Shown here: piece by piece, positions 23,735-34,300 of the stretch | Numbering within the stretch: the stretch's first letter is position 1 | Layout: the number at the start of each line of letters is the position of its first letter | NCBI GenBank assembly: GCA_000934385.1 | Contig: KN880521.1 | Span: 1 to 64,000 of the forward strand | Length of the DNA stretch: 64,000 nt | Direction of reading: 5' to 3' | From: Cylindrobasidium torrendii FP15055 ss-10 | Taxonomy: Eukaryota > Basidiomycota > Agaricomycetes > Agaricales > Physalacriaceae | Translations under genes and position numbers: made by a program | Notes under the pieces: model-generated | What the model saw: the letters and a program-made list of their open reading frames with translations, nothing else | What the model was told of the DNA's origin: nothing | Database searches by the model: none

Positions 23735-24285
23735 CTACGCCGTACTTTCCACCTTGAAGAACTCCTCGAAAACCTTCGAGTCCAGAAACTCGGTCAATTT
23801 CTTTATCTTTGGGAGACCGCCTCCTTCTTTCGCTTCCTCGAATTCCATGAACATAACATACTCTCCACGAAGGGGATTTCCTTTGAGCGACGTCGCAGCA
23901 CTGGCTACCTACAGAAAGTCAGCCAGTCAGTACCTCAGTATGAACGGGAAGCATACATGGGCAATGACTGTAGGGATTGCATCCTTTGTCTCAGAAACCT
24001 TCAAGTATTCATACTGTCCCAAATCAGCTTCCGCAATCGTCATATCCATCTTCGAAGTTTGCCCACCTTAGGATGGCCTTTGGGGAAAGTATTGTCGAAT
24101 ATTTTCTCAAGCTCAGGAACGAGGGTAACTTGCGTGCGATCCGTTGGTTGCAGCAGTGACTTGGGAGCACGTAGTATCTGAAAGTCTTCCCCGACCAGAG
24201 TGCGTATCACAGCGAAGTCATGCTCGGACAAGGCGTCGAGAAAGGCGCGGAACGCTCGTTCGTATGGTGAGGGTGTTGCTGCCAT
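23735..24285 (-). CDS. NTF2-like/SnoaL-fold small protein (copy 2)
   Basis: Three exons. Exon 1 has YERAFRAFLDALSEHDF and GEDFQILRAPKSLL and ends KGHPK. Exon 2 is YEYLKVSETKDAIPTVIAH. Exon 3 includes SLKGNPLRGEYVMFMEFEEA and LPKIKKLTEFLDSK and ends VESTA. About 150 residues. Closest relative in the window is the copy at 42483-43035, which sits in the duplicated block. The start at 24285 is preferred over an upstream in-frame ATG at 24330 because the other copies begin at the same place. Enzymatic or binding role unknown. Confidence 0.68.
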
Positions 24286-25312
24286 TCTGCGTTCGGAGCG
24301 GTAAAGAGGCGACTGTTTTTGAAAGGGCACGTATTCCCTGCTGGCTTATATAGACAACTAGCGCTGAATGAGCATTATTAATGCTTGTCAATCGATGAGT
24401 AATTACGCTGGTTATTGTAATATTATAATACGATACGGCCCAAGTCCGACCTGCAAATGGGCGGATACAGGGCGGATATCGGGATACCACAAATCCTCTC
24501 GCGTACTGGGTGCCGCGGTTCCGAAACATCTGACAGAGTGGGTAGGTAAGAAAAAAGCAGTGTTACTTTGTAGGCCTTCGGAGGATGGATGATTGGGGAG
24601 AAGGCGGGTGGTCTCGTGGCCAGACACGATCAGTGCGCGAATCTCCCACGTGATCGAGTTTGCTCTTGCCTGGAGGCTATAACGCTCACCTCCGAAAAGG
24701 ATAAGCGTTGGTTTGTTTGTTGTCGTCGCCTGGCCTTGCTATGCCTTCCTCTCCTTTTCTGTCACACCCACCCACACCTACCATTTGTGATGTTCATTTG
24801 TTAGTTTATCTGTGCGTGCGTGTAGTGAGGGTACTCGTCGCGCTACACAGCCCAGGGTTTCCTCAGATTCCCCCTCACGAACTCTTTCCTTTAGGATTGC
24901 TTCTCGGCCGGGTTCGTGCATCTTTCCTTCGGTTCTCTCCCTTGCCAATTTCACAGCTCAGTCTACACTTTCACTTGTTACATGAAGTTCTGTATCTAAA
25001 TCCATTCACGCCGCTTTGATCTCGACAGCACTGCTGCGGTCGCCTGCCACGAGAGGCCATTGTTCTATTACATAATCCGATCGACTGTTACCATTCGCGA
25101 TAAGTCTCTGTTAATATGATTTTTGGTTTAGCGCCCGTAAGTATCATACGCGCTTCCTGCAGGGAAATAAGGAGGCGCTCTATCTGCGGCTCGCTTGTCA
25201 CTTGACCCTGACTCAATTGTACGCCGTTCTCACCCCTCTTCGCACTGTGATACTTAGACTCAGACTGTGATAAGGTCAACATCAGGCGCTTAACTCTTTG
25301 ACGGATACCACG
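24286..25312. other. intergenic, divergent promoter region with copy-specific stretch
   Basis: About 1 kb between divergent NTF2-like and FtsJ genes. The outer parts (to about 24480 and from about 25040) have counterparts at 43036-43533. The central 500 bases or so, including a long pyrimidine-rich plus strand (24700-25010), have none. No supported gene in the middle. A potentially coding exon frame at 25167-25270 (NKEALYLRLACHLTLTQLYA) might be an upstream FtsJ exon. Confidence 0.4.
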
Positions 25313-26408
25313 ATGAGCACCGAACTGCAGACATTGCTGAGGCTCAAGCAAAGAGTAGGATCTGTCCTGTTATCAGAACGCTCACTTACGACAAAGCATA
25401 CAAGGTCTACCGCGATCCACGCATGCGCAGCCACATTTCCGAGCAGCAAGTCACAGCGGACACAGCGAGCGACGACCTTGCACAATTCTGGTTTAAAAAG
25501 ATGCGCAAGATCTTCCAGCAGATCGACGACTATGCCAAATGGGTTGTCCCCTTCGCTAATGCAGAACGAGACTTTCGTTTTCTCGACTTGGGGTACGTCG
25601 AATTGTCTATTCCGTTTGATTTGATACTCATTAGGCGCTCAGGTGCTGCCCGGGAGGCTTTTCGTCGTATATCCTGGCGAAAAACAAGATTTCGACCGGG
25701 GTTGGAGTATCTCTGGATCCAAAGAGCGGCGGGCATGCATACCTTATCGACGAGACCGTCCAAGACCGGCACACAATCCTATTCCGTGATATCACCAAGC
25801 TTCGAGTCGCTGAGCCCGCTGTCACACGCATTAGCGATGGTTTGGTTGACCTCCCAGACGAGCTGACGCGCCGAGAGTACGACCTCATTATACTGGATGG
25901 GCACCAGCTGCGGAACCAGAAAGACAAGGAGGCGCTGCTGGTAATCTCACAGATCATCATCATGCTGAAGACGACAAAGGCAGCGGGGTCGACGGTCGTG
26001 ATGAAACTCTCAAACGCGGAGACAACGTCAACGAAGCGGCTTTTGTTCATGCTGGATATGCTTTCTGCGGACAAACCGCGATCGCTGATGGCATACAAAC
26101 CATACAAGATGCACAGAGAGAAGGCGACATTTTACGCCATTGCGAAGGGTGTTGGAGGTGGGAAGAGGCAGCAGCATCAAGCGTATTACCTCAAGCATTT
26201 CGAGGAGCTGTGGAAGAAGATGTTGGAGAGGCGCTCGTCGGGAAGGGAGTTTCGTTCGGATGATTTGGCATTCATTGCATCGGAGGACGAGCTGGAGCTA
26301 TTTGGGCAGAAGCATCAAGAGTTATGCGCAGACGTATGGAAAGTGCAGTCGGAGGCGCTGCTTAGCAGATTCGCGAGTTTTGAAACAACTTATCCCAAAG
26401 ACCTGTAA
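25313..26408 (+). CDS. FtsJ-fold SAM-dependent RNA methyltransferase-like protein
   Basis: The Rossmann SAM-binding motif I is FLDLGCCPGGFSSYIL, created by splicing out an intron ending GCTCAG near 25641. Downstream are YDLIILDGHQ (motif IV, Asp), KAAGSTVVMKLSNAET (motif VI, Lys) and KPYKMHREKATFYAIAKGV (motif VIII region). These match the K-D-K set of FtsJ/RrmJ-type 2'-O-ribose methyltransferases acting on rRNA, tRNA or caps. The C-terminus is a charged helical extension. The 5' end is uncertain: ATG 25313 with a 50-base intron joining LKQR to VYRDPRM works, but another frame through the same bases also reads well. Either way the catalytic core is clear. Confidence 0.72.
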
Positions 26409-26742
26409 CATTTTGTCTTGAAATTCCAAGCGTTTTCGATGATAGTCATGGTGGAGAGCAAGCCGACGCAGCCTGCGGCATGTCCTCGATCAACATGCCT
26501 GGATTCCATCTGGTCTGGACTCTATTTAGTGCACTCGTTTACGTTTATACTTGGTGAACTTTAATATTTTAATATTCGTATTTCTGACGCTTTCACTGAC
26601 GCTCGTCGGCAACGGGTCATATCATGTGGCTTTGTCGCCACATACTACGGCCGAACATGTCCGTACGTCATATCTTTCGATCTTCTTTAAATACGCTTGC
26701 CTTCCGACTTTCACTGCCATCGATTTCCCGCCGCCTTCAATA
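26409..26742. other. intergenic
   Basis: The spacer between two genes in the same direction. The frame at 26551-26829 starts without context and ends inside the next gene. CTTTAAATACGC near 26686 could be a core promoter element. Confidence 0.35.
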
Positions 26743-27312
26743 ATGCCCGCCATATCAGACAGTCCGTCGTGCTGTAGCTCACCGCTTGTGTACCGTGCTC
26801 AATGTTCGTTCAGTCTCAGACTCCAATAAGTTCCCTGGACACGCGCCAACGGGCTTACCGCCATCGCCTACGGCTGAGAACCCAGGAGGGGTGCGTATAT
26901 ACACGGTTATCTGCGATGTACCCTAACACAGATCAGGTCTACCCGCACTCTGACCCAGACAAAGGCGCGTCTACCTGCTCTGACTATGCTCCGTACTCCT
27001 AACCCGCCTGTAGCCTCGCCTCCTCCACCCATGACCCACAACAATTCGAGCACATACTTCGGCAACCCCTTCCTCATGAACGAAGCGTTCTCGAAGCTGG
27101 ACCATGCCCTCAGCGATGTCATCCATATTCTTGAAGACGAGGAACCAGCAAACAGCGAACAGAGTGACAATAGGATGCTGAACCTTTTCAGCGACTGGCG
27201 CGACCAGCTCGACAGCATACGCACAGGAAAGAAGTCGTCTAGTAGCCGCAGTATAAGCCGCACACCTGCGCGCCGCAGCCCGGAAAATGAGGGTGGTCTC
27301 TTCGTCGACTAG
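26743..27312 (+). CDS. unknown small Ser/Pro-rich protein
   Basis: Assembled from three exons with consistent phase: MPAISDSPSC, then SDSNKFPGHAPTGLPPSP to NPGG, then an exon from TRTLTQTKARLPALT to the stop. Its body reads YFGNPFLMNEAFSKLD, HALSDVIHILEDEEPA, LFSDWRDQLDSIRTGKK and ends NEGGLFVD. About 160 residues. There is one likely amphipathic helical region and Ser/Arg-rich flanks. I recognise no family. The second intron (GTGCGT..ATCAG) is good. The first (41 bases) is less sure, so the start may differ. Confidence 0.5.
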
Positions 27313-28285
27313 GGACCTGCTAGGGACACTGTCAATCAATTGTAATCATAATGTGTAATAAAACATGGGACTCGTGGAAAAAATCCCTGGCTGGCTCATC
27401 CTCAATGATGTCCTCGTCTTTGTCTTCATTCGCAGGGGACGTTGGACAGTGGCAAATCACAGCGCGGGTATTTGCGCACGACTTTTGTCGGCAATATCAT
27501 TGGAGGACTCAGGACCATTGTGTGTCCGCGGAAGTGATGTTTCGGCTTCCACCTTGGATGACGGTGGGGAAAGCATTGGAGGCGGGGAACATAGTTGTGA
27601 GTAGGATCGCAAAAGTAAACCGGTAATAATGGGGGACCAACGAGGCATAAGACTCAAAGCTCTGAACGGGGCGGGTTCAGGGTTCCCCACGTGGTTCGTG
27701 ATGGCCGAGATAGGCGGGGATACGGGCCGAACGCAGCAGTTTAGCCTGCGTTTCGGCATTTCGCTTTCCAACTGTCACCAAACCGTTCGGAGTGAGTTCT
27801 TTTCGCCAAAACCCTTTGAGGTATGCTTATATACTGAGTCAAAAGCGCGGGGTGTGCGTCGGCGAGCCATGCATGATCGAGACCTGGTTATGTAATGACG
27901 ATCACAGACTCAAGTTTCAACAGTGCCCTTCACGTGCTTTTAGGGATGGTATACTTGACGGGAAATCAAGAGAAATGGCTCAGAAGTATGGCGATCAGTT
28001 TTAAAAGTATCTAGAGTTCAAATACGCAACATTATCTGTATGCTACATCTCAAACACGAAAGGCCCAGGTTAGGCGAAGCAGTTGATAAACTTCACCCTC
28101 GGAACAGTGCCAAAACCTCAAGATGTGGCTGACTCCTTTGAACGATATATTATCCTGGAACTGCATTCGCTTGTCTTTATAGCAACTATTCGACCAAGGA
28201 TTATCACAATCCAATACCGTTAATCAATTTCAGAATCCTCGTCGTCCGCTTGTCAATATTCAATAGCCACCATACAGGAACACAA
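27313..28285. other. intergenic, no confident gene
   Basis: Nearly 1 kb between converging genes. Several open frames exist (27351-27626 plus, 27457-27771 minus), but no exon chain without stops could be built. A minus-strand peptide near 27540 (IQGGSRNITSADTQWS) recalls the N-terminus of basidiomycete STAND/NACHT proteins but leads nowhere. Probably non-coding or a relic. Confidence 0.35.
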
Positions 28286-29383
28286 TTATACTCTTCTTCT
28301 GTACATCGAAGTAGTGCTTCCGCACGATATTCCAAAACGTCCTCTCAGAGGCTTCATCACGAACTTGTGGCGCGTGCCCTTTTCCTCGTCTTCGCCCTCA
28401 TTCTCGTCTTTGTCTCGGTCATTGCGATCATATCCGTCATCGTCATCTTCCACTCCATCTTCATTTTCGCTCGTATTCTCTAACTTATCCGCCGTATGAT
28501 TGGTGGTCCGCACACAAACCCTTTTGACGAGCGCGTCCGGAAGCCGCCTCGGCGCATCTAATGCCCGACGTTTGGGAAGAGGCTGAGGGTGAAATGGTAT
28601 CGTCCGTGGCGCTATTTACATCTGTCAGTCTCTCTTTCCACCATACCGCCATACATAAAACCCCATTGTGCTCAAAATGAACAATCAGGGGTACTCACGT
28701 GGCATGGCATTGTTACTTCGCGTAGCAGCGTAAGTGCGTGGAGAGCGTCGTAGAAGGGTTGTTCCGATCAGTGGTAACGTTAAACGAGTGATTTTGTCTG
28801 TCGAGGGTCAGTTAGCAGGCCGTTGAGTAACGAGTGGATTTTCGGGAGGGAGGGCAACTGTAAAAAATCGGTTTACCTTGCAGTGATGGTCCGGGAAAGA
28901 GCCCTCGTTTCAACTTAAGATTGCGTAAGAAGGAGAAGTAGATATCTTTGTGATGTTGAAGGTGTTTTGGGCAGGATCCGGCTGGTTGGATGCGGACACC
29001 TCGGTGCAGAAGGGTGTCGCGGGCCACCTAAACGCCATTTGGCGAACAATGTTCAGGATTGCTATGCTCCAATTAAACAGTTAATGAGACAAACCTCTAC
29101 GAGATTGAGAATCTAGCAGAAGATGTCAACACGTGTTACTCATTTGGGATGGTGGTGGTGGTGGTGGTGGTGGCCAAAACTTACAAGCATAGGATCATCG
29201 ATGTCCGTCGGAGCGGCACAGTAAATGAAGCAGTCGCGAAGCTCATCCAGAGTTTCTGTGAACGTGGTTGTTGAAGATAAACGAGATGCCAAAGGTGCGT
29301 AGGCCTTGAAATCAGGGCGCTGGGCATCCGTCTGTCCAGGCGCCTTAGAGACATACAATCACACATTGGAGGTAGCTTACCAT
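28286..29383 (-). CDS. unknown protein with acidic Asp/Glu tract, five exons
   Basis: All junctions are in phase. Exon 1 is only the ATG (29381-29383) before GTAAGC. Exon 2 begins APGQTDAQRPDFKAY and has TLDELRDCFIYCAAPTDIDD. Exon 3 contains VARDTLLHRGVRIQPAG and IYFSFLRNLKLKRGLF. Exon 4 has TRLTLPLIGTTLLRRSPRTY. Exon 5 holds PLPKRRALDAPRRLPDALVK, a run of about 45 mostly Asp/Glu/Asn/Arg residues, and a basic end (KFVMKPLRGRFGISC..MYRRRV). A nuclear protein is plausible from the basic/acidic blocks, but no family is recognised. A (TGG)n microsatellite lies in intron 2. Confidence 0.6.
29147..29173. repeat. (TGG)n trinucleotide microsatellite
   Basis: An uninterrupted TGG/CCA repeat of about eight units directly inside the intron that follows DDPML of the acidic-tract gene. 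It is intronic, so length change should not alter the protein unless splicing is affected. Confidence 0.85.
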
Positions 29384-30230
29384 GTCGACTGATACGAAAT
29401 TGAAATGCAGAGAAAATAGGGATGGGAGAGGGAGATGGTGGGGTGAGGGCAGAGCCCAGACGTACTGAACGAGTACTAATAGTGATCGTGATCATTGTGA
29501 CCGGCATACGCCGGAATGAACATGTAGCGCCAGGTAGCGTCTGCCTGTGCCTCACATGTATGTATTGCTATGACTTGGAGGCGTCACGCTAGTCCCTCCT
29601 GAACAGTGAGAAGGGATGCATGGACCCCCCTTCTTTTATTCCAGACATCACGTTTCTATAGGTGAGGACGAGGGACGAGGGTTAGGTTGTTCCCGCTCGC
29701 GAATTGTGCGGCGTTGACAGTAGGAATAGTGGCGCGTTGCCGTGCGCGCAGCCTCCAGATCCACAGCATCCCAGAGTACTCACCCAATTGTCCTTGGTGG
29801 CCTTTAGAATTTAACTTTCACACTCCCACGGCGAGGCGGACTGATTTGCAGCTTACGCATCGTCAGCTTGAAAAGTGGACAATAGGCACTCAATATCAAT
29901 TGTCATGCGTATATCTGATTTCCGGCCAGTAATCAAGGCAGAACACTGACAATGGGCATCGTGCCACTATTGATGTGTGTCCACGGAGGCAATGCGGTGA
30001 ATACTCTTAAATTCGAAGACTTTATTGTAATATGGCAAGCCACTAGGTGCCACTGGGTGTAATGGTTCACGTTCAGCCCTTGTGTTGCCATATCAATGTG
30101 GAAGGGAGCAAGTACTACGGCTCTGGAATGGAGCTTTGACTTCGAAGGCGCGCGCGCGCAAAGAGAAATGTACATGCCATAAAATGAACAGTAAACACCT
30201 GTTGCTACCTATGTAACAGCCTGAAGTATG
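29384..30230. other. intergenic
   Basis: The spacer between the start of the acidic-tract gene and the end of asf1. It contains the promoter of the former. Open frames 29687-29932 and 29933-30175 lack motifs. A CGCGCGCGC run sits at about 30150. Confidence 0.4.
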
Positions 30231-31032
30231 TCATGAAGAGGAAGGCGGTGGGCTTTTCGTTGCTGGCGCAGCCATGGGGGTGTCAGCATCAGCGCCATCG
30301 TCTTTCTCTTTCTCCTTCGCTGGTTCTTCTGACGCCTCTTCCCCGTCGTCTAGATCATCCGCAGATGGTACCGGAGCAGATGTCGCTGCACCTGCCGCTG
30401 TGACACTTTGAGCCACCGGCGTCGCGTCCCTACTCGGCCACATCCTGTTAGCCACCAAATGTATTTTGACTTGTGGCGACGCACCATTTTATCTGGAATC
30501 GTGTGACTCTGGGCTTCAAGCTAATGTCGCGGACCAGGCGGTCAAACATGATCTTCCCTGGAGGGGTCTCCTTCATTTCCTCGTTGTCGTATTCTGTGTT
30601 CTGGTAGTAGCCCACGCGCACGAATTCTTGGTCGTTGTAGGAGCCAGTGAGGATGAGAGCAGAAATGCCGAGGACATCATCGGTAGGAATTTTGATAGGA
30701 TCTGGCGCTGATCCTTCGAACTCAAACGAGTTGACGCCTACAGGGACGGGCCCTACGAGGCAGTCGTCCAGCTCTTGGTCAAGGTCTTCGTTTCCGGGAG
30801 ATGATACATAAATAAGTTTCCACTCGAGATCTAGCGCGTGTTAGACTGCCGAGCTAGAGAGGCGGAGGCGTACGCACCATCTTTAAGTGGGGCAATGCAC
30901 TCGAACGTGACGCGGAAACGATAAACGTCTGAAAACCGCGCTGGGTTGTTCAAAAATTCGACATTCTGAGAATAATGTGAACAGAGTAGAAAATAAGACG
31001 CGAAAACCTACGCGAATAGTCACGAGCGACAT
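30231..31032 (-). CDS. asf1: histone chaperone Asf1
   Basis: Asf1 binds histone H3-H4 dimers and hands them to CAF-1 and HIRA during replication-coupled and independent nucleosome assembly. The N-terminal immunoglobulin-like domain is unmistakable: MSLVTIR, then NVEFLNNPARFSDVYRFRVT, DLEWKLIYVSS, LVGPVPVGVNSFEFEGSAPD, GSYNDQEFVRVGYYQNTEY and KPRVTRFQIKW. In most homologues the core ends with KWD; here an intron after KW joins to MWPSRD, a small difference. The tail is about 75 residues, acidic and Ala/Pro-rich (DDLDDGEEASEEP), like other fungal Asf1 proteins. The start follows TGCTACCACC. Divergent from the RasGEF gene over 342 bases. Confidence 0.96.
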
Positions 31033-31374
31033 GGTGGTAGCAGAACAAGTGCGTAGCGCGTGCAGAATCAAGTTGCGATCGAGTGGTTACACGTGACGTC
31101 AATCTCTTTTGTTTTCGACAACCATCATCGCATCAGCCAAGTGGAGGTCCAGCGAGTTGGACGACTGTTACGATTAGCACGACCGCGCGTACGCCTGTGG
31201 CGAGGGCTGCGACGACCAGCAAGTGTTCAGGAACGACTCCCGACGATTTCCTATCGACACTTGTTGTATAACGAAATTATTTCACGGCTCCGAATCACCA
31301 TAGACTGTTTATTAGCTTTCCCTGCTCTCTATCTGCTCATCTGGCCGACTTCGGACCCACTGTAACCATCTATA
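31033..31374. promoter_or_regulatory. divergent promoter of asf1 and the RasGEF gene
   Basis: The region between two start codons facing away from each other. Bidirectional control of asf1 and the RasGEF gene is possible. I do not see a clear TATA element or known operator. Confidence 0.45.
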
Positions 31375-34300
31375 ATGACCGCAAACCCGAGGCCTGTGCT
31401 GCCGCCTATCCCGCTGCTAAGCACCACCAATGCCGATCCGGTACCTACGACCCCAAGGAGCCCACCAGGGTCTATACACCAATCCAGCCTGTCTCCACCG
31501 TCGTCCGAAGCACAGTCTCCGACGTCGTCCTCCGCAAGCAGCAGCGTCCTCCGGCTCCCGGTGCCGCGACCGAGCACCAACGGCTCCCAGGCATCGTTCA
31601 CCTACAGCGATGCGAGTGAAGACATCGGACATCTCTCGGCAGAGATCGCGAGTGCAGATATATCCATTTCGAGTGCGTGTTCCACTGCCCATGTTGCCTA
31701 GTCATTAACAATGTGTAGAGGATGGCAGCTTTGTAGAAACGTCCTCTGGGCCTGCTGCACGCGAGCTTAAGCGCCGGTTTGATCAACACTTCGGCGTCAA
31801 CAAGGACGTGCGCTCGCCATACGCAATTACCGCGTTCGTCAACCAGCATGGGAGGGAGATGTTCCGTGTTGGGTAGGTTTTACATCGCGTCCCCCGGCGT
31901 TCTCGGCGAGCTCATCATGCTACAGTCACCGCGATCAGTCTGCGCCTGCCGTCTCAGCCCCCGAGTCCGAGCCCTTCCCAATTTCGCGCAAATCATTGCC
32001 AGCACCATCTCGCGGATCCAAACGGCGGTCACGCATGAGTGGGATGAGCGTGCACGCGTTGCCCAGCCTGTTTAGGAACGGCAGCTCGAGTTCGACCACT
32101 CCAAGCCAAAGCAGGAAGCTCCGCAAGACACGCTCCATTCCGGATCTCGGCAACCTTATACAGCCACCAGTGACCAGGACACACTCACACAGTGTCACCT
32201 CTGGCGATGCGCCGCGGCTGCCTGAGCTTGACCCCGCGATCAATCCGACCACAGACAGCTTTGGAAACCTGATGGACTGGTCGTCGACCTACTCCCCCAA
32301 CGACTCTATGCATAGCCTCAGTCTTGCGCCAACCTCATCCAACGCCAGTTTCTCGGACGATTATGATCCCCCGCGCCTGCCAGTGATTCTTACCCACCCT
32401 TTCGGCCGGGGTGTCTCCTTCCTGCCCCCGCGCCGTACTGGACTCGATGGCTTGCGGCAGCCTCGTCAGAGAATTCGGGAGATGCAAAGCTTTGAATCGA
32501 ACATGACGGCTCGACAGACCGAGTCTCACAAGAAGACCTTCCATCCATTGTCACCTATACCCCGCGAGCAAGACACCGACGATTGGGAGCCCGAGCGCCC
32601 GCCTTCTGCCATCCGTATACGACCCGCTGTGGAGGAGCCGCCTCCACCCTCGTCCTCCATCCCAGGCGGTATTATCGACGGTGTCAGCGCCGAAACAGCC
32701 TTGTTCTCACACTTTACCTTCGAGAACTTCGATGTCATTCAGTTCTATCGTGGGGTACCAATTCTGGACAAGCTGTTATCCGAAGAGGACGAAACTGAAG
32801 TAATACGGTTGTCTGCAAATTCCGAAAATGCAGCTGCCCCTCGCAACGACCCACGCTTCGTTTTGTGGGGCGAAGTCAATTCTGACGCTGGCGATAATGT
32901 TTCTGTATCCCAGGAGAGCTTTTCCTCCGGCACACAGTCCATGCGACGCAAGAGCAAGCGTGCGAAAAGCCCTGAAGTTCCCCAACTGCGCATACCCCCA
33001 AGGACACAAAAGATCATCATCGCCGCGTCTATCGAGCGCTGGATCGCCCAACTGACGAGCGAGCTGAATTATGACGAGCTCCTGGATTTCTTCCTCACAT
33101 ATCGCACCTACATCGGATCCGTCGACCTCTGCCATCTCCTCATTTGTCGATTCCACTGGGCACTGCAGAAAACAAGTTCACCGCAGGACGACCTTGTCCG
33201 CCGGATTGTACGGCTGCGGACATTTGTTGCGTTCCGATACTGGCTGCTTACCTTCTTCACTGTGGATTTTCTGCCCAATCGAGAGCTGCGCGTGCTCTTC
33301 GCTGGTTGGGTCAATATTCTCATACGCGACCCCATTCTGCAAAAGCATAGTGATGGCCTCGTGAGTGCCCAACTATCTTTCCAAACAACATACTCATCCA
33401 TTATCCAGAACATAGTTCGCAAACTCAAGAAGGTCGCCGAGGACTGTAGGAGGGTGCACCTCAAAACACCGCAGGTCCCCAAGCCCAGGACATCTACTGT
33501 CCAGTCATCATCATCCCAGCCGCACATCCTCGGCGAGAAGTTCGCGGAGATGACAAGGCAGTTGAAGGGGGAGCCGGATGATGAAGACGAACTCGACCTA
33601 GATTTCGTACCGGTCGACGAAGAAACAATGACGCCTTTGGGCAACCTCAACCTTGGCGGCGCCGTCCTCACACCTCCGTCTCAACCACCTTCCTCGTCTG
33701 TCACCCTTTTGCAACGACCTGACCATGTCCCTGGACCTCAGCTCGTACCCGGACCTGAGATCATGCAGCCGTTCGTGCAGACGTCCGCTACTTTACCTAT
33801 TCATCACAATGCACTTTCGCGCGCACTAGTGAAGACCATTGGACGACTGGGTCGATGGAGACGTGTTCTCAACAACCGACAGCCACTGCCTCCCAGCGGC
33901 GAAGGGGGTACCACGGACGTGTCTGCGTTCGACTTGGAGCTGTCGGTGTCAAGGGACTTGATCACTGTTCATGGAGGCGTTGAGCAATATCTGAAGATGC
34001 TTGACCCGCCGGATGCCCCTCTGCCAGCAGTAGCCGCACCCTCGCCTTCCACGGCATCTCCTCCATTTTCTGCCCAAGCACCGGAGACAATGGAACCTGG
34101 TAGCACTTCAGAGGCATCTGACGGAACGTCGACTTCGGCGGCCTCAGTCACAACAGACGACTCGCCGACTACAATACCTCCGCAATCAAGACGAGATTCC
34201 CTTTTATCACCACCGCGGTCGAGTACATCGTCAAATGCGCCCTCCATTGACAGCGACCGCATCTCGGCTCGGACGTCGTCGACGGATTCGTTTGGCGAAG

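Noticed and set aside
24896..24910. TTGCTTCTCGGCC resembling the 5' end of U2 snRNA
   Set aside because: The match is about 14 bases; nothing after it fits U2, such as the branch-site-pairing or Sm regions.
27457..27771. Minus-strand frame with a STAND/NACHT-like N-terminal peptide (IQGGSRNITSADTQWS)
   Set aside because: A stop follows at once and no P-loop or downstream exons are found, so at most it is a relic.
31417..31849. Several long frames antisense to the RasGEF N-terminus
   Set aside because: They are shadows of the Ser/Pro-rich coding sequence, whose codon composition leaves the other frames open.
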